Positions 46,478-55,665 of a stretch of DNA of 64,000 nt are shown here, in pieces. The DNA comes from Streptomyces musisoli (GTDB taxonomy: Bacteria; Actinomycetota; Actinomycetes; Streptomycetales; Streptomycetaceae). Positions within the stretch are counted from its first letter, which is position 1, and each line of letters starts with the position of its first letter. The notes beneath the pieces were generated by a model, which saw only the letters and a program-made list of their open reading frames with translations, searched no databases and had not been told where the DNA came from. The DNA lies in NCBI RefSeq assembly GCF_016741855.1, contig NZ_JAERRH010000012.1, forward strand, positions 124,001 through 188,000, written 5' to 3'. A program made the position numbers and the translations under genes.

Positions 46478-47701
46478 TCAGCGACGAGCGACACCCTCGG
46501 CACGAGCGGCGGCGGCCACCGCCGCGGTCACGGCCGGGGCGACCCGCTCGTCGAAGGGCGAGGGAATGACGTAGTCGGCGGCGAGGTCGTCCCCGACCAC
46601 CGCGGCCAGCGCCTCCGCCGCCGCGATCTTCATCCCCTCCGTGATCCGCGAGGCCCGCACCTGGAGCGCGCCCGCGAAGATCCCGGGGAAGGCCAGCACG
46701 TTGTTGATCTGGTTCGGGAAGTCCGAGCGCCCGGTGGCGACGACCGCCGCGTACTTGTGCGCGACGTCCGGGTGCACCTCGGGGTTCGGGTTGGCCATGG
46801 CGAACACGAAGGCGCCCTCGGCCATGGTGGCCACGGCCTCCTCCGCGACCGTACCGCCGGAGACGCCGATGAAGACGTCCGCGCCCGCGAGGGCGTCCTC
46901 CAGCGAGCCGGTGAGGCCGGCCTTGTTGGTGAATCCGGCCAGCTCGCGCTTGACCGGGGTGAGGTCGTCCCGGTCGGCCGACACGACGCCCTTGCGGTCG
47001 GCCACCGCGACGTCCCCGATGCCGGCCTCGACCAGCATCTTGGCGATGGCGACACCGGCCGCGCCGGCACCCGAGATGACGGCCCGCAGCTGCCCGATCT
47101 CGCGTCCGCTCAGCCGGGCCGCATTGCGCAGCGCGGCGAGCGTCACGACGGCCGTACCGTGCTGGTCGTCGTGGAAGACCGGGATGTCCAGGCGCTCCTG
47201 GAGCCGGCGCTCGATCTCGAAGCACCGGGGCGCCGAGATGTCCTCCAGGTTCACTCCGCCGAACGAGGGAGCGAGCCGGACCACGGTCTCGACGATGTCG
47301 TCGACGTCCGTGCAGTCGAGCGCGATCGGCACCGCGTCGACGCCGCCGAACTGCTTGAACAGGATCGCCTTGCCCTCCATCACGGGGAGGGAGGCCTGGG
47401 GACCGATGTCCCCGAGCCCGAGCACGGCCGTACCGTCGGTCACGACGGCGACCACGGACGACTTCCACGTGTAGTCGTTGACCAGTTCCGGCTGTTCCGC
47501 GATCGCGGTGCACACGCGCGCCACACCGGGCGTGTACGCGAGGGAAAGGTCGTCCTTGTCGCGGACCGGCACGGTGGCCTGCACGGCCATCTTGCCGCCG
47601 CGGTGCAGCGCGAACACCGGATCGAAGGAATCGAGGGGCTCGGCCCCGCCGTCCTGGTCCGTTTTGCTGTCGCTGCGAGGATTGACGATCTCCGCTGCCA
47701 C
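46478..47701 (-). CDS. NAD(P)-dependent malic enzyme
   Basis: Malate oxidoreductase (decarboxylating) of 407 residues, the short bacterial form. Conserved: [38 protein letters not shown], metal-binding [11 protein letters not shown], and Rossmann [17 protein letters not shown]. It converts malate to pyruvate and CO2, supplying NADPH or NADH; the cofactor cannot be decided from sequence here. GTG 47701 has AAGGGG upstream. It has its own terminator and lies alone. Confidence 0.95.
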   Translation of the reverse strand: MAAEIVNPRSDSKTDQDGGAEPLDSFDPVFALHRGGKMAVQATVPVRDKDDLSLAYTPGVARVCTAIAEQPELVNDYTWKSSVVAVVTDGTAVLGLGDIGPQASLPVMEGKAILFKQFGGVDAVPIALDCTDVDDIVETVVRLAPSFGGVNLEDISAPRCFEIERRLQERLDIPVFHDDQHGTAVVTLAALRNAARLSGREIGQLRAVISGAGAAGVAIAKMLVEAGIGDVAVADRKGVVSADRDDLTPVKRELAGFTNKAGLTGSLEDALAGADVFIGVSGGTVAEEAVATMAEGAFVFAMANPNPEVHPDVAHKYAAVVATGRSDFPNQINNVLAFPGIFAGALQVRASRITEGMKIAAAEALAAVVGDDLAADYVIPSPFDERVAPAVTAAVAAAARAEGVARR

Positions 47702-48247
47702 TTTGTCTTACCCCTTAGGTATGCATGGTTTGAGGGTCGACCACTCCTGGTGAGGGGTGGGCGGGCACCGCGTACGGCCTGATTGCTGATACGTGCGAGG
47801 CCATACGCGACGGGCGCGCCGCACACGCGCCCTGAGCCCCGGATGAGGGGTGTAAAGAACCTTCTTACCGGACGGACGGTGCCCGCGACGAGTCCATTAG
47901 GTCCAAGGTCACATCCAGGAACCGGAAGGCGACGCGGAGGTGACGTACGGCCGACGGGCCGGAATGGCGTGAAAACACACAAGCCCGGCTGATCACATCG
48001 TGAGACACGCTGAAGATTTTCCGGCCGGAGTGCTTGATTCCCGCAGATGATCCGGCGGCTATGGACCAAGGATGTACCGACCTGATGCGGTTCGGGGGTC
48101 ACCCGTTATCCGATTTTGACATTTCGACTCCCCTGAATGGCGCAGTCCGAATGGCAAGATGCCGTAAACCCACGAGGTCGCGACACCCGAAGGTGTGTGT
48201 TTCCGTCGACCCATCGGCAACTCTTCCCATCCGCCGGAGGAACCACG
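47702..48247. other. divergent control region between malic enzyme and the ABC transporter
   Basis: 546 bases without a gene of good codon bias. Near 47851-47869 is a nearly palindromic GTAAAGAAC/CTTCTTACC. A TTGACA at 48116-48121 has no matching -10 at normal spacing. The ribosome-binding site GGAGGAACC precedes 48248. Both divergent promoters must be here. Confidence 0.5.
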
Positions 48248-49207
48248 ATGACCGCAAGCTCCACCCGTCGTACCACCGCCGCGCGCTCCCGTCTGGCCGC
48301 GGTCGGTGCGATCGCGGTCGCAGGCGCCCTGCTGCTCACCGGCTGCGGTGATCAGACCAAGGAAAAGGACAACGACTCCGGCAGCGCGTCCACCATCAGC
48401 GCCCCGCTCGCCGACAAGCTCCCCCAGGACATCCGCAACAAGGGCAAGATCCGCGTCGGCTCGGACATCGCGTACGCGCCGGTCGAGTACAAGGACTCCG
48501 CGGGCAAGGTCGTCGGCCTGGACCCCGACCTGGCGGACGCCCTCGGCAAGCAGCTCGGCGTGACGTTCGACTTCCAGAACGGCACCTTCGACGGCCTGCT
48601 CACCGGTCTGCGCTCGGACCGCTACGACATGGCGATGTCGGCGATGACGGACAACAAGAACCGTCAGGAGGGCGTCGACCCGGACAGCGGCAAGAAGGTC
48701 GGCGAGGGCGTCGACTTCGTCGACTACCTGACCGCCGGCGTCTCGATCTACACCCGCAAGGGCGACACCAAGGGCATCAAGGCCTGGGACGACCTGTGCG
48801 GCAAGAAGCTGGCCGTCCAGCGCGGCACCACCTCGGAGGACCTGGCCAAGCAGCAGGCCAAGAAGTGTCCGAGCGGCAAGAAGCTCGCCATCGAGCCCTT
48901 CGACGACAACCAGCAGGCCCAGACCCGGCTGCGCTCGGGCGGTGCGGACGCCGTGTCCGCCGACTTCCCGGTCGCCGCGTACGCGGTGAAGACCTCGGGC
49001 GGCGGCAAGGACTTCGAGATCGTCGGCGAGCAGGTCGAGGCGGCCCCGTACGGCATCGCCGTCGCCAAGGGCGACACCCAGCTGCGGGACGCGCTCCAGG
49101 CCGCGATGGACGCGATCATCGCCAACGGCGAGTACCAGAAGATCCTCGAGAAGTGGGGCGCGCAGGACGGCGCCCTCAAGAAGTCCGTGATCAACGGCGG
49201 CAAGTGA
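48248..49207 (+). CDS. amino-acid ABC transporter substrate-binding lipoprotein
   Basis: Periplasmic-type binding protein of 319 residues, ATG 48248 behind GGAGGAACC. Signal peptide with lipobox ALLLTGC, so the mature protein is a lipoprotein anchored outside the membrane. The SBP family 3 pattern includes KIRVGSDIAYAPVEYKDSAGKVVGLDPDLADALGKQLG and the later FDGLLTGLRSDRYDMAMSAMTDN. It probably binds a polar amino acid such as glutamate or glutamine. It is first of three genes encoding one ABC importer. Confidence 0.95.
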   Translation: MTASSTRRTTAARSRLAAVGAIAVAGALLLTGCGDQTKEKDNDSGSASTISAPLADKLPQDIRNKGKIRVGSDIAYAPVEYKDSAGKVVGLDPDLADALGKQLGVTFDFQNGTFDGLLTGLRSDRYDMAMSAMTDNKNRQEGVDPDSGKKVGEGVDFVDYLTAGVSIYTRKGDTKGIKAWDDLCGKKLAVQRGTTSEDLAKQQAKKCPSGKKLAIEPFDDNQQAQTRLRSGGADAVSADFPVAAYAVKTSGGGKDFEIVGEQVEAAPYGIAVAKGDTQLRDALQAAMDAIIANGEYQKILEKWGAQDGALKKSVINGGK

Positions 49208-49245
49208 CCGCGACCGGCAGAAGCGGCCACTGAGAGGCACTACCC

Positions 49246-50184
49246 GTGACTGACATAGACAAGACGGCGGAACCGGCGGACACGCCCGTGGCCGGCGCCG
49301 AGGCCATCAAGGCCATCCCGGTGCGGCACTACGGACGCTACGTCGCCGCCGTCATCGCGATCGCGATCCTCGTCGCGATCATCTACGCGTTCGGCCAGGG
49401 CAAGATCAACTGGAACGCGGTACCGGACTACTTCTTCGACGACCGGATCATGACCGGCGTCAGCAAGACCCTCCTGCTGACGGTCCTGTCGATGCTGATC
49501 GGCATCGTCGGCGGCATCCTGCTGGCGGTGATGCGGCTGTCGAAGAACCCGGTGACCTCGTCGATCGCCTGGTTCTACATCTGGTTCTTCCGCGGCACCC
49601 CGGTCCTGGTCCAGCTGTTCCTCTGGTTCAACCTGGGCCTGGTCTTCGAGTACATCAACCTGATGCCGTTCTACAAGGACTACTGGTCGAACTTCATGAC
49701 GCCGCTGCTGACGGCGTTGCTCGGCCTGGGCCTGAACGAGGCGGCGTACATGGCGGAGATCTGCCGGGCCGGCCTCCTCGCGGTGGACGAGGGCCAGACC
49801 GAGGCGGCCCACGCCCTCGGCATGAGCCACAGCAAGACGCTGCGCCGGGTGGTCATCCCGCAGGCGATGCGCGTGATCGTGCCGCCGACGGGCAACGAAG
49901 TGATCAACATGCTGAAGACGACCTCGCTCGTGGCGGCCGTCCAGTATCCCGAGCTGTTCCGCTACGCCCAGGACATCGGCCAGAACTCCGGTGCCCCGGT
50001 GGAGATGTACTTCCTCGCCGCGGCCTGGTACCTGATCATGACCTCGGTGCTGAGCGTGGGCCAGTACTACATCGAGCGCTACTACGCCCGCGGCTCCAGC
50101 CGCCAGCTGCCGCCCACGCCGTGGCAGAAGGTGAAGGCCAACATGCTGTCGCTGGGCCGCCCGAAGGGAGCGGTGGGCGCATGA
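49246..50184 (+). CDS. amino-acid ABC transporter permease
   Basis: Inner-membrane permease of 312 residues, GTG 49246. Five or six hydrophobic segments, with the HisM/GlnP-type loop [35 protein letters not shown] that contacts the ATPase. There is only one permease gene, so it presumably forms a homodimer. Its stop overlaps the ATPase start (ATGA). Confidence 0.95.
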   Translation: MTDIDKTAEPADTPVAGAEAIKAIPVRHYGRYVAAVIAIAILVAIIYAFGQGKINWNAVPDYFFDDRIMTGVSKTLLLTVLSMLIGIVGGILLAVMRLSKNPVTSSIAWFYIWFFRGTPVLVQLFLWFNLGLVFEYINLMPFYKDYWSNFMTPLLTALLGLGLNEAAYMAEICRAGLLAVDEGQTEAAHALGMSHSKTLRRVVIPQAMRVIVPPTGNEVINMLKTTSLVAAVQYPELFRYAQDIGQNSGAPVEMYFLAAAWYLIMTSVLSVGQYYIERYYARGSSRQLPPTPWQKVKANMLSLGRPKGAVGA

Positions 50185-50987
50185 CCGACAAGCTGAGCAA
50201 GACGCAGGACGCCCCGGCCAAGGGCACCGTCCCGATGGTCAGGGCGCAGGGCGTGCACAAGTCCTTCGGCCACGTCGAGGTGCTCAAGGGCATCGACCTG
50301 GAGGTGAAGCCGGGCGAGGTGTTCTGCCTCATCGGCCCCTCCGGTTCCGGCAAGTCGACCTTCCTGCGGTGCATCAACCACCTGGAGAAGATCAACGCCG
50401 GGCGGCTGTACGTCGACGGCGAGCTGGTCGGCTACCGCCAGCAGGGCGACAAGCTGTACGAGCTGCGCGACCGCGAGGTCGCCATGAAGCGCCGCGACAT
50501 CGGCATGGTCTTCCAGCGCTTCAACCTGTTCCCCCACATGACGGCTCTGGAGAACGTCATGGAGGCGCCGGTGCAGGTGAAGGGCGCGAGCAGGTCGCAG
50601 GCCAAGGAACGCGCCATGCAGCTGCTGGACCGGGTGGGCCTGGGCGACCGGGCCGGGCACTACCCCTCGCAGCTCTCCGGCGGCCAGCAGCAGCGCGTGG
50701 CGATCGCCCGGGCCCTGGCGATGGACCCGAAGCTGATGCTGTTCGACGAGCCGACCTCGGCCCTGGACCCGGAGCTGGTCGGTGACGTCCTGGACGTCAT
50801 GCGGGACCTCGCCGAGTCCGGCATGACCATGGTCGTCGTCACCCATGAGATGGGCTTCGCCCGCGAGGTGGGCGACAGCCTGGTCTTCATGGACGGCGGT
50901 GTGGTGGTCGAGTCCGGCAACCCGAGGGACGTCCTGACCAACCCGCAGCACGAGCGGACGCAGTCGTTCCTGTCGAAGGTGCTGTAG
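50181..50987 (+). CDS. amino-acid ABC transporter ATP-binding protein
   Basis: GlnQ-type ATPase of 268 residues. The start ATG 50181 is set by the 4-base overlap with the permease gene. Walker [11 protein letters not shown]-loop, signature [15 protein letters not shown], Walker [14 protein letters not shown], and H-loop VTHEMGFA. It powers uptake by the preceding permease and binding protein. The operon ends at the large hairpin at 51060-51113. Confidence 0.97.
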   Translation: MTDKLSKTQDAPAKGTVPMVRAQGVHKSFGHVEVLKGIDLEVKPGEVFCLIGPSGSGKSTFLRCINHLEKINAGRLYVDGELVGYRQQGDKLYELRDREVAMKRRDIGMVFQRFNLFPHMTALENVMEAPVQVKGASRSQAKERAMQLLDRVGLGDRAGHYPSQLSGGQQQRVAIARALAMDPKLMLFDEPTSALDPELVGDVLDVMRDLAESGMTMVVVTHEMGFAREVGDSLVFMDGGVVVESGNPRDVLTNPQHERTQSFLSKVL

Positions 50988-51059
50988 CGCTCCGCGGGTA
51001 GCGCCGGCACCGGGCCGCCGGTGGCCGGGGGCGCGGTTCGCGCGCCCCTCCGGGGGCGC

Positions 51060-51113
51060 GGACATGCGGGAGGGGCGGTACGAGAGTTCTCGTACCGCCC
51101 CTCCCGCATGTCC
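51060..51113. terminator. 26-bp perfect hairpin, bidirectional terminator
   Basis: Arms 51060-51085 and 51088-51113 are perfectly complementary over 26 bp with a two-base centre. It lies 73 bases after the ABC ATPase and 12 bases before the end of the convergent methyltransferase, so it can stop both transcripts. No T-run. Confidence 0.9.
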
Positions 51114-51124
51114 GGACCAGGGCT

Positions 51125-51883
51125 CTACTTCACGGCGAGCACCAGGCTGTCCGACGGCGACGCCCACACCGTCCGGGCCTCACCGAATCCCCGCGCCAGC
51201 AGCGTGCGCGCATGCCACCCCGCCGACGGCGCGTCACCGTCGGCGTGCTCGCCGTAGATCTCGAAGCGGCGGGCGGTCGGCTCGGCGAGGACCGGGTCCT
51301 GGGCCGCCAGCTGCCACCACTCGGCCCAGTCCAGGGCGCCCTCCCGTTTGGCCTGATCCATGCGGGCGTGGCGCCGGGCGCGCTCCCCCGCGTTGATCCG
51401 GGGCGTGGTCTCGTCGATCATGTGGTCCGCGTTCATGAAGACGCCGCCGTCGCGGACCAGCTCCGCGACCTGACCGTAGAGGGCCGCGAGGGGTTCGGTG
51501 TGCAGCCAGTGCAGGGCCGTGGCGGTCAGGACGGCGTCGTAGGAGTCGTACGGCAGCCGCGTCCGCCAGTCCGGGTCCGTGAGGTCGGCGGTGACGAGGG
51601 AGACCCGGTCGTCGCCCTCGAAGGTGCCGTGCGCGATGGCGAGCAGCGCCGGGTCGAGGTCGACTCCGGTGCTGGTGGCCTCGGGGAAGCGGCGGAGCAG
51701 CCGGGCGGTGATGCTGCCGGTGCCGCATGCCAGGTCGAGCACGCGCGGGGCCGTGCCGACGAGCGCCTCGACCAGGTCGAGCATGACCGCGAAACGTTCC
51801 TCGCGGTCCGGCATGTACCACTCCTGCTGCCGGTCCCAGCTCTCCTGCCAGGCCGCCCAGTCAGTTCCGGCACTCGTGGTCAT
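51125..51883 (-). CDS. class I SAM-dependent methyltransferase
   Basis: Methyltransferase of 252 residues from ATG 51883 (GAGAGGGGCGG upstream). SAM motif VLDLACGTGSITARLL, acidic motif STGVDLDPALLAIA, and motif III-like YDAVLTATALHWLHTEP. The usual metal-independent small-molecule fold. The substrate is unknown. It is divergent from the CGNR gene and convergent with the ABC operon. Confidence 0.92.
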   Translation of the reverse strand: MTTSAGTDWAAWQESWDRQQEWYMPDREERFAVMLDLVEALVGTAPRVLDLACGTGSITARLLRRFPEATSTGVDLDPALLAIAHGTFEGDDRVSLVTADLTDPDWRTRLPYDSYDAVLTATALHWLHTEPLAALYGQVAELVRDGGVFMNADHMIDETTPRINAGERARRHARMDQAKREGALDWAEWWQLAAQDPVLAEPTARRFEIYGEHADGDAPSAGWHARTLLARGFGEARTVWASPSDSLVLAVK

Positions 51884-51982
51884 GGAACACCGCCCCTCTC
51901 GATCCGCGTAATACCCTGGAAGCACGACCGGCTGTTACCCGACCGCAGACATGACGATAAGACGCGCTCGTAAGGACTACAA

Positions 51983-52612
51983 GTGGAACTGGCCTATTAC
52001 TCGGATTACGCCGTCCGTCTCGTCAACAGCGAGGAACCGGCCCGGGGCAAGGACGCCCTGACCACGGTCGAGGCCGTCCGCGACCTGTTCGGCGTCAACG
52101 CGTCGGCCGCCCGCCGCGCCACCGACGCCGACGTCACACGCTTCCGCTCGGTCCGGGCGCGGCTGCGCGGGGTCTTCGAGGCCGCCGACCGGGGCGACGA
52201 GACCCTGGCCGTGGACCTGCTGAACTCACTCCTGCTGGAGTTCCCGGTCAGCCCGCAGATCTCCGGGCACGACTTCCGCGACGAGGACGGCCGCCCGCTC
52301 TGGCACATGCACCTGGCCGACCACCCCTCCAACGCCACCGCCGGCTACGCGGCCATCGCGGCGATGGGCCTCGCCTTCCACCTCACCGAGTACGGCGTCG
52401 ACCGGCTCGGACTGTGCCAGGCGCCCCCCTGCCGCAACGCCTACCTGGACACCTCCACCAACCGCTCCCGGCGCTACTGCTCGGACCGCTGCGCCACCCG
52501 CGCCAATGTGGCCGCCTACCGGGCCCGCAAGCGCCTGGAGGCCGACCGGTCGGGCAGCAGCGGCCTCGCCGCCGAGAGCGCCCAGCGCAGCAGCGCGAGC
52601 GGCGAACGCTGA
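51983..52612 (+). CDS. CGNR zinc-finger (ABATE-domain) regulator
   Basis: Protein of 209 residues from GTG 51983. The N-terminal 135 residues are the ABATE-type domain (DYAVRLVNSEEP, LRGVFEAADRG) and the C-terminus holds the zinc finger CQAPPCRNAYLD ... RRYCSDRCATRANVAAYRARKR. Such proteins are treated as putative stress-related regulators. The 3' end overlaps the convergent sodX gene by 97 bases, an unusually long overlap. The last 25 residues are Ser/Ala-rich and probably disordered. Confidence 0.88.
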   Translation: MELAYYSDYAVRLVNSEEPARGKDALTTVEAVRDLFGVNASAARRATDADVTRFRSVRARLRGVFEAADRGDETLAVDLLNSLLLEFPVSPQISGHDFRDEDGRPLWHMHLADHPSNATAGYAAIAAMGLAFHLTEYGVDRLGLCQAPPCRNAYLDTSTNRSRRYCSDRCATRANVAAYRARKRLEADRSGSSGLAAESAQRSSASGER

Positions 52613-52950
52613 CCGGCCCGGACCGGCCGGAACCGGAACCACGCCTTGCCGAGGATCAGTTCCTCGGGCACCACCCCGTAGTCCGTGCTGTCCCCGCCCG
52701 CGTAGGGGTTGTCCCCGAGCACCCACCAGCCGCCGTCGCGCCGCTCCACGGCCCGCTTGACCACCAGCAGGTCCTGCTGGAACGGATGGCGCAGGACCAC
52801 CACGTCACCGGGCCTGACCGCACCCCCGTAGCGCACCAGCAGCTGGTCCCCGTGGTGCAGCGTGGGCACCATGGACGGGCCCGTCACCTCGGCCAGCCCG
52901 AAGGGCGCCGCCGCCCTTCCCCGCTCGGTCTCCTGCGACAGCTCCGGCAT
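52516..52950 (-). CDS. sodX: nickel superoxide dismutase maturation protease
   Basis: Signal-peptidase-I-like protease of 144 residues. ATG 52950 has GGGGAGG 8 bases upstream; longer in-frame starts lack this. Ser/Lys dyad: S26 in GPSMVPTL and K65 in VVKRAVERRDGGWWVLGDN. No N-terminal membrane anchor, as in the SodX group that removes the NiSOD propeptide. It is divergent from sodN with 145 bases between, a conserved pairing. The C-terminal 35 residues are a basic extension overlapping the CGNR gene on the other strand. Confidence 0.9.
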   Translation of the reverse strand: MPELSQETERGRAAAPFGLAEVTGPSMVPTLHHGDQLLVRYGGAVRPGDVVVLRHPFQQDLLVVKRAVERRDGGWWVLGDNPYAGGDSTDYGVVPEELILGKAWFRFRPVRAGQRSPLALLRWALSAARPLLPDRSASRRLRAR

Positions 52951-53095
52951 CTCCGGCACCTCCCCGGTCCGTTCCTCCACCAGTCTCAGTCTCACCCTGG
53001 ACTTTTGTCCTAAGCCCTAGGGGGCAGCCGAGAAATCGCCTTCCTCAGGGAGTAATGTCGCACCTGAGAAGACGATCACGAGGAAGGAATGCTCC

Positions 53096-53491
53096 ATGCT
53101 TTCCCGCCTGTTTGCCCCCAAGGTCAAGGTCAGCGCCCACTGCGACCTGCCCTGCGGCGTGTACGACCCGGCCCAGGCCCGCATCGAGGCGGAGTCGGTG
53201 AAGGCCGTCCAGGAGAAGATGGCCGGCAACGACGACCCCCACTTCCAGGCGCGCGCCACTGTCATCAAGGAGCAGCGCGCGGAGCTTGCCAAGCACCACG
53301 TCTCCGTCCTGTGGAGCGACTACTTCAAGCCCCCGCACTTCGAGAAGTACCCGGAGCTGCACCAGCTGGTCAACGACACCCTGAAGGCCCTCTCGGCCGC
53401 CAAGGCGTCCACCGACCCGGCGACGGGCCAGAAGGCTCTGGACTACATCGAGCAGATCGCCAAGATCTTCTGGGAGACCAAGCAGGCCTGA
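53096..53491 (+). CDS. sodN: nickel superoxide dismutase
   Basis: Ni-SOD precursor of 131 residues. The 14-residue propeptide MLSRLFAPKVKVSA is followed by the nickel hook HCDLPCGVY (mature His1, Cys2, Cys6). The rest is a four-helix bundle that forms a hexamer. It disproportionates superoxide in the cytoplasm. Maturation requires cleavage by SodX, encoded divergently. In Streptomyces, sodN is expressed with nickel and a 3'-UTR fragment silences the iron enzyme sodF; a matching 3' region is annotated separately. AGGAAGGA precedes the start by 8 bases. Confidence 0.97.
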   Translation: MLSRLFAPKVKVSAHCDLPCGVYDPAQARIEAESVKAVQEKMAGNDDPHFQARATVIKEQRAELAKHHVSVLWSDYFKPPHFEKYPELHQLVNDTLKALSAAKASTDPATGQKALDYIEQIAKIFWETKQA

Positions 53492-53572
53492 CCGGCCGGC
53501 CTTCCGTTTGGCCTCTGCCCGCACCCGGCTCCGCGGGTCGCCGTCCACGGCGTCCACGCGGGCCGGGTGCGG
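53492..53572 (+). ncRNA. possible 3'-UTR small RNA of sodN (s-SodF-like) ending in a hairpin
   Basis: After the sodN stop there are 80 bases ending in an inverted repeat ccgcacccggc (53519-53529)/gccgggtgcgg (53562-53572). In S. coelicolor a small RNA cut from the sodN 3' UTR pairs with sodF mRNA and lowers FeSOD when nickel is present. The position fits; the pairing region cannot be tested because sodF is not in the window. Confidence 0.4.
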
Positions 53573-53635
53573 TCGTTCTCGCCCCGGCCCGGACCGCAGG
53601 GCTCCCGCCGTGCGCCCCTGTGCGAAGCTGGGCGG

Positions 53636-54037
53636 GTGACCCCCCTGGAGGATCTGAGACGGCTGCGGCGCGTACGGGACCGCATGGACCGCGAGTACGC
53701 CGAGCCGCTCGACATGACCGCCCTGGCCCGTGACGCGCTGATGTCGCCGGGCCACTTCCAGCGCAGCTTCCGCAAGGCGTTCGGCGAGACGCCGTACAGC
53801 TATCTGATGACCCGCCGGATCGAGCGGGCCAAGGCACTGCTGCGCCGGGGCGATCTCACCGTCACCGAGGTGTGCCTCGCCGTGGGCTGTACCTCGCTCG
53901 GTTCCTTCAGCTCCCGCTTCACCGAGCTGGTCGGCGAGACGCCGAGCGCCTACCGGGCCCGCGACCACGAGGAGAGCGCGGTGATCCCGTCCTGCGTGGC
54001 CCGCAGGCTGACCCGGCCGCGGCGCCGCCTTTACTGA
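53636..54037 (+). CDS. AraC-family regulator (short, DNA-binding domain only)
   Basis: Protein of 133 residues from GTG 53636. It contains two helix-turn-helix motifs: LDMTALARDALMSPGHFQRSFRKAFGETPYSYL and LTVTEVCLAVGCTSLGSFSSRFTELVGETPSAYRAR. There is no separate ligand-binding domain, so it is of SoxS/MarA size. A VOC protein gene follows after 34 bases and may be its target or sensor. Confidence 0.92.
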   Translation: MTPLEDLRRLRRVRDRMDREYAEPLDMTALARDALMSPGHFQRSFRKAFGETPYSYLMTRRIERAKALLRRGDLTVTEVCLAVGCTSLGSFSSRFTELVGETPSAYRARDHEESAVIPSCVARRLTRPRRRLY

Positions 54038-54071
54038 GGCGGGGCGTGTCCGCCGGCTCTAGGGTGAGTCC

Positions 54072-54488
54072 ATGGACGTGAAACTCTCGCAGTGTTTCAT
54101 CGCGGTGGACGACCACGACAAGGCCATCGCCTTCTACCGCGATGTGCTCGGTCTGGAGATCCGCAACGACGTGGGCTTCGAGGGGATGCGCTGGGTGACC
54201 CTCGGCTCCCCGCTCCAGCCGGACGTGGAGGTCGTCCTGGAGCCGCCGGACGCGAGCCCGGACGCCTCCCCCGCGGACAAGCAGGCGCTCAACGAACTCC
54301 TGGCCAAGGGCCTGCTGCGCGGGGTCATCTTCACCACCCCCGACTGCGACGCGCTGTACGAGCGGGTGCGCGAGTCCGGCGCGGACGTCCTCCAGGAGCC
54401 GACGGACCAGGCCTACGGGGTGCGCGACTGCGCCTTCAGGGACCCGGCCGGCAACCAGCTCCGCTTCATCGAGCGTCCCACGCGGTGA
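54072..54488 (+). CDS. VOC-family (glyoxalase-like) protein
   Basis: Vicinal-oxygen-chelate protein of 138 residues, ATG 54072. Two beta-alpha-beta-beta-beta modules: LSQCFIAVDDHDKAIAFYRDVLGLEIRND and a second ending CAFRDPAGNQLRFIE. Metal-ligand-like positions at C/H near residue 8 and E at the end of the second module are present but incomplete, so it may be a binding or resistance protein and not an enzyme. The partner gene is the AraC regulator upstream. Confidence 0.9.
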   Translation: MDVKLSQCFIAVDDHDKAIAFYRDVLGLEIRNDVGFEGMRWVTLGSPLQPDVEVVLEPPDASPDASPADKQALNELLAKGLLRGVIFTTPDCDALYERVRESGADVLQEPTDQAYGVRDCAFRDPAGNQLRFIERPTR

Positions 54489-54531
54489 ATCACCCGGCAC
54501 CGCCCGGGAGTTCGCACCTACACTCCCGACC

Positions 54532-55290
54532 GTGATCATTCGCTGGACGTACGCCTTCATCGACCGCCCCGCCGCACGCCTCGCCGAGGCGTGCGCCTTC
54601 TGGACGGCCGCGACCGGTACCGGGCTGTCCGAATTCCGTGGCGGCGACGACGAGTTCGTGACCCTGCTGCCCGAGGGGACGGACCCGCACCTGAAGGTCC
54701 AGGGCGTCCGCGAGGGGGACGGCGGCGCCCACATCGACCTGTGCACCGAGGACGTACGGGAGCTGACCGCGCTCGCCCGCCGGCTCGGCGCCGATCTCGT
54801 GGCGGACCACGGCGACTGGGCCGTGCTGCGCTCGCCGGCGGGCCAGTCGTTCTGCGCGGTGCCCTGGCACGGGGAGACGGTACGGCCGCCGGTGGTGTCC
54901 GGCAGCCGTCTGGACCAGGTGTGCCTGGACATCCCGCCGTCCCGGTACGACGCCGAGCGCGCCTTCTGGGCCGGGCTGACCGGGTGGCGGCAACAGGCGG
55001 GATCGCGACCGGAGTTCACCGTGCTGCTGCCGCCGACGGGCTTTCCCGTCCGGCTGCTGCTCCAGCGGCTCGACGGGGAACGCCCGGCCTCCGCCCATCT
55101 CGACCTGGCCTGCGCCGGCATCTCCGCCGTCCGCGCACGGCACGAGGAGCTGGGTGCCGTCCTGGTGGGCGAGGGCGCCCACTGGGCGGTGATGCGTGAC
55201 CCGGCCGGCGGCACGTACTGCCTGACCGGCCGCGATCCGGAGACGGGCGGTCTGCCCGGCGGCAGCGGTCAGGGCGCCGTCGCCGGGTAG
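54532..55290 (+). CDS. two-domain VOC protein
   Basis: Protein of 252 residues from GTG 54532 with two glyoxalase-like halves (about 5-115 and 125-245): FWTAATGTGLSEFRG and FWAGLTGWRQQAG, each with an HIDL/HLDL core strand and a DPAGxTYCL-type end. The family binds small molecules or metals. The substrate is unknown. It lies 43 bases after the single-domain VOC gene, so possibly in the same transcript. Confidence 0.88.
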   Translation: MIIRWTYAFIDRPAARLAEACAFWTAATGTGLSEFRGGDDEFVTLLPEGTDPHLKVQGVREGDGGAHIDLCTEDVRELTALARRLGADLVADHGDWAVLRSPAGQSFCAVPWHGETVRPPVVSGSRLDQVCLDIPPSRYDAERAFWAGLTGWRQQAGSRPEFTVLLPPTGFPVRLLLQRLDGERPASAHLDLACAGISAVRARHEELGAVLVGEGAHWAVMRDPAGGTYCLTGRDPETGGLPGGSGQGAVAG

Positions 55291-55301
55291 GCCCCGCCCC
55301 T

Positions 55302-55634
55302 CTACCCCCAGGGCTCCACGTCCACCACGGCCTCGACCGGCAGGGGGCCGTACACGTGCGGGAACTCCTCCCCGCCCGGCTCGGCGGACTCGTACCGCAC
55401 CGGCGCCCCGACCCGGGCCGGGTCCACCACCAGGACGACCAGTTCGTCCGGCCCGTCGTAGCCGCCGTAGAGGAAGTCGGCGACGCGCGGGAGCTGCTCA
55501 CGGGTGGAGAAGTGGATGAAGCCCTCCTCCTGGAGGGTGCGGCCCCGGGTGGACAGCTCGTAGGCGCCGCGCTCGCGGGCCGCCTCCCACCGGGAACGCT
55601 CGGTGATGTGCAGGATGTACGGCAGTTTCGGCAT
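55302..55634 (-). CDS. DUF952 protein
   Basis: Protein of 110 residues, ATG 55634. The start YILHITERSRWEAARERGAYE and the centre EEGFIHFSTREQLPRVADFLYGG ... LVVLVVDPARV are diagnostic of DUF952, a cupin-like or glutathione-transferase-related small fold of unknown function. It is convergent with the VOC gene. Confidence 0.92.
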   Translation of the reverse strand: MPKLPYILHITERSRWEAARERGAYELSTRGRTLQEEGFIHFSTREQLPRVADFLYGGYDGPDELVVLVVDPARVGAPVRYESAEPGGEEFPHVYGPLPVEAVVDVEPWG

Positions 55635-55665
55635 GCGCCCACGCTACGGCGTTCCGCCGGCCCGC

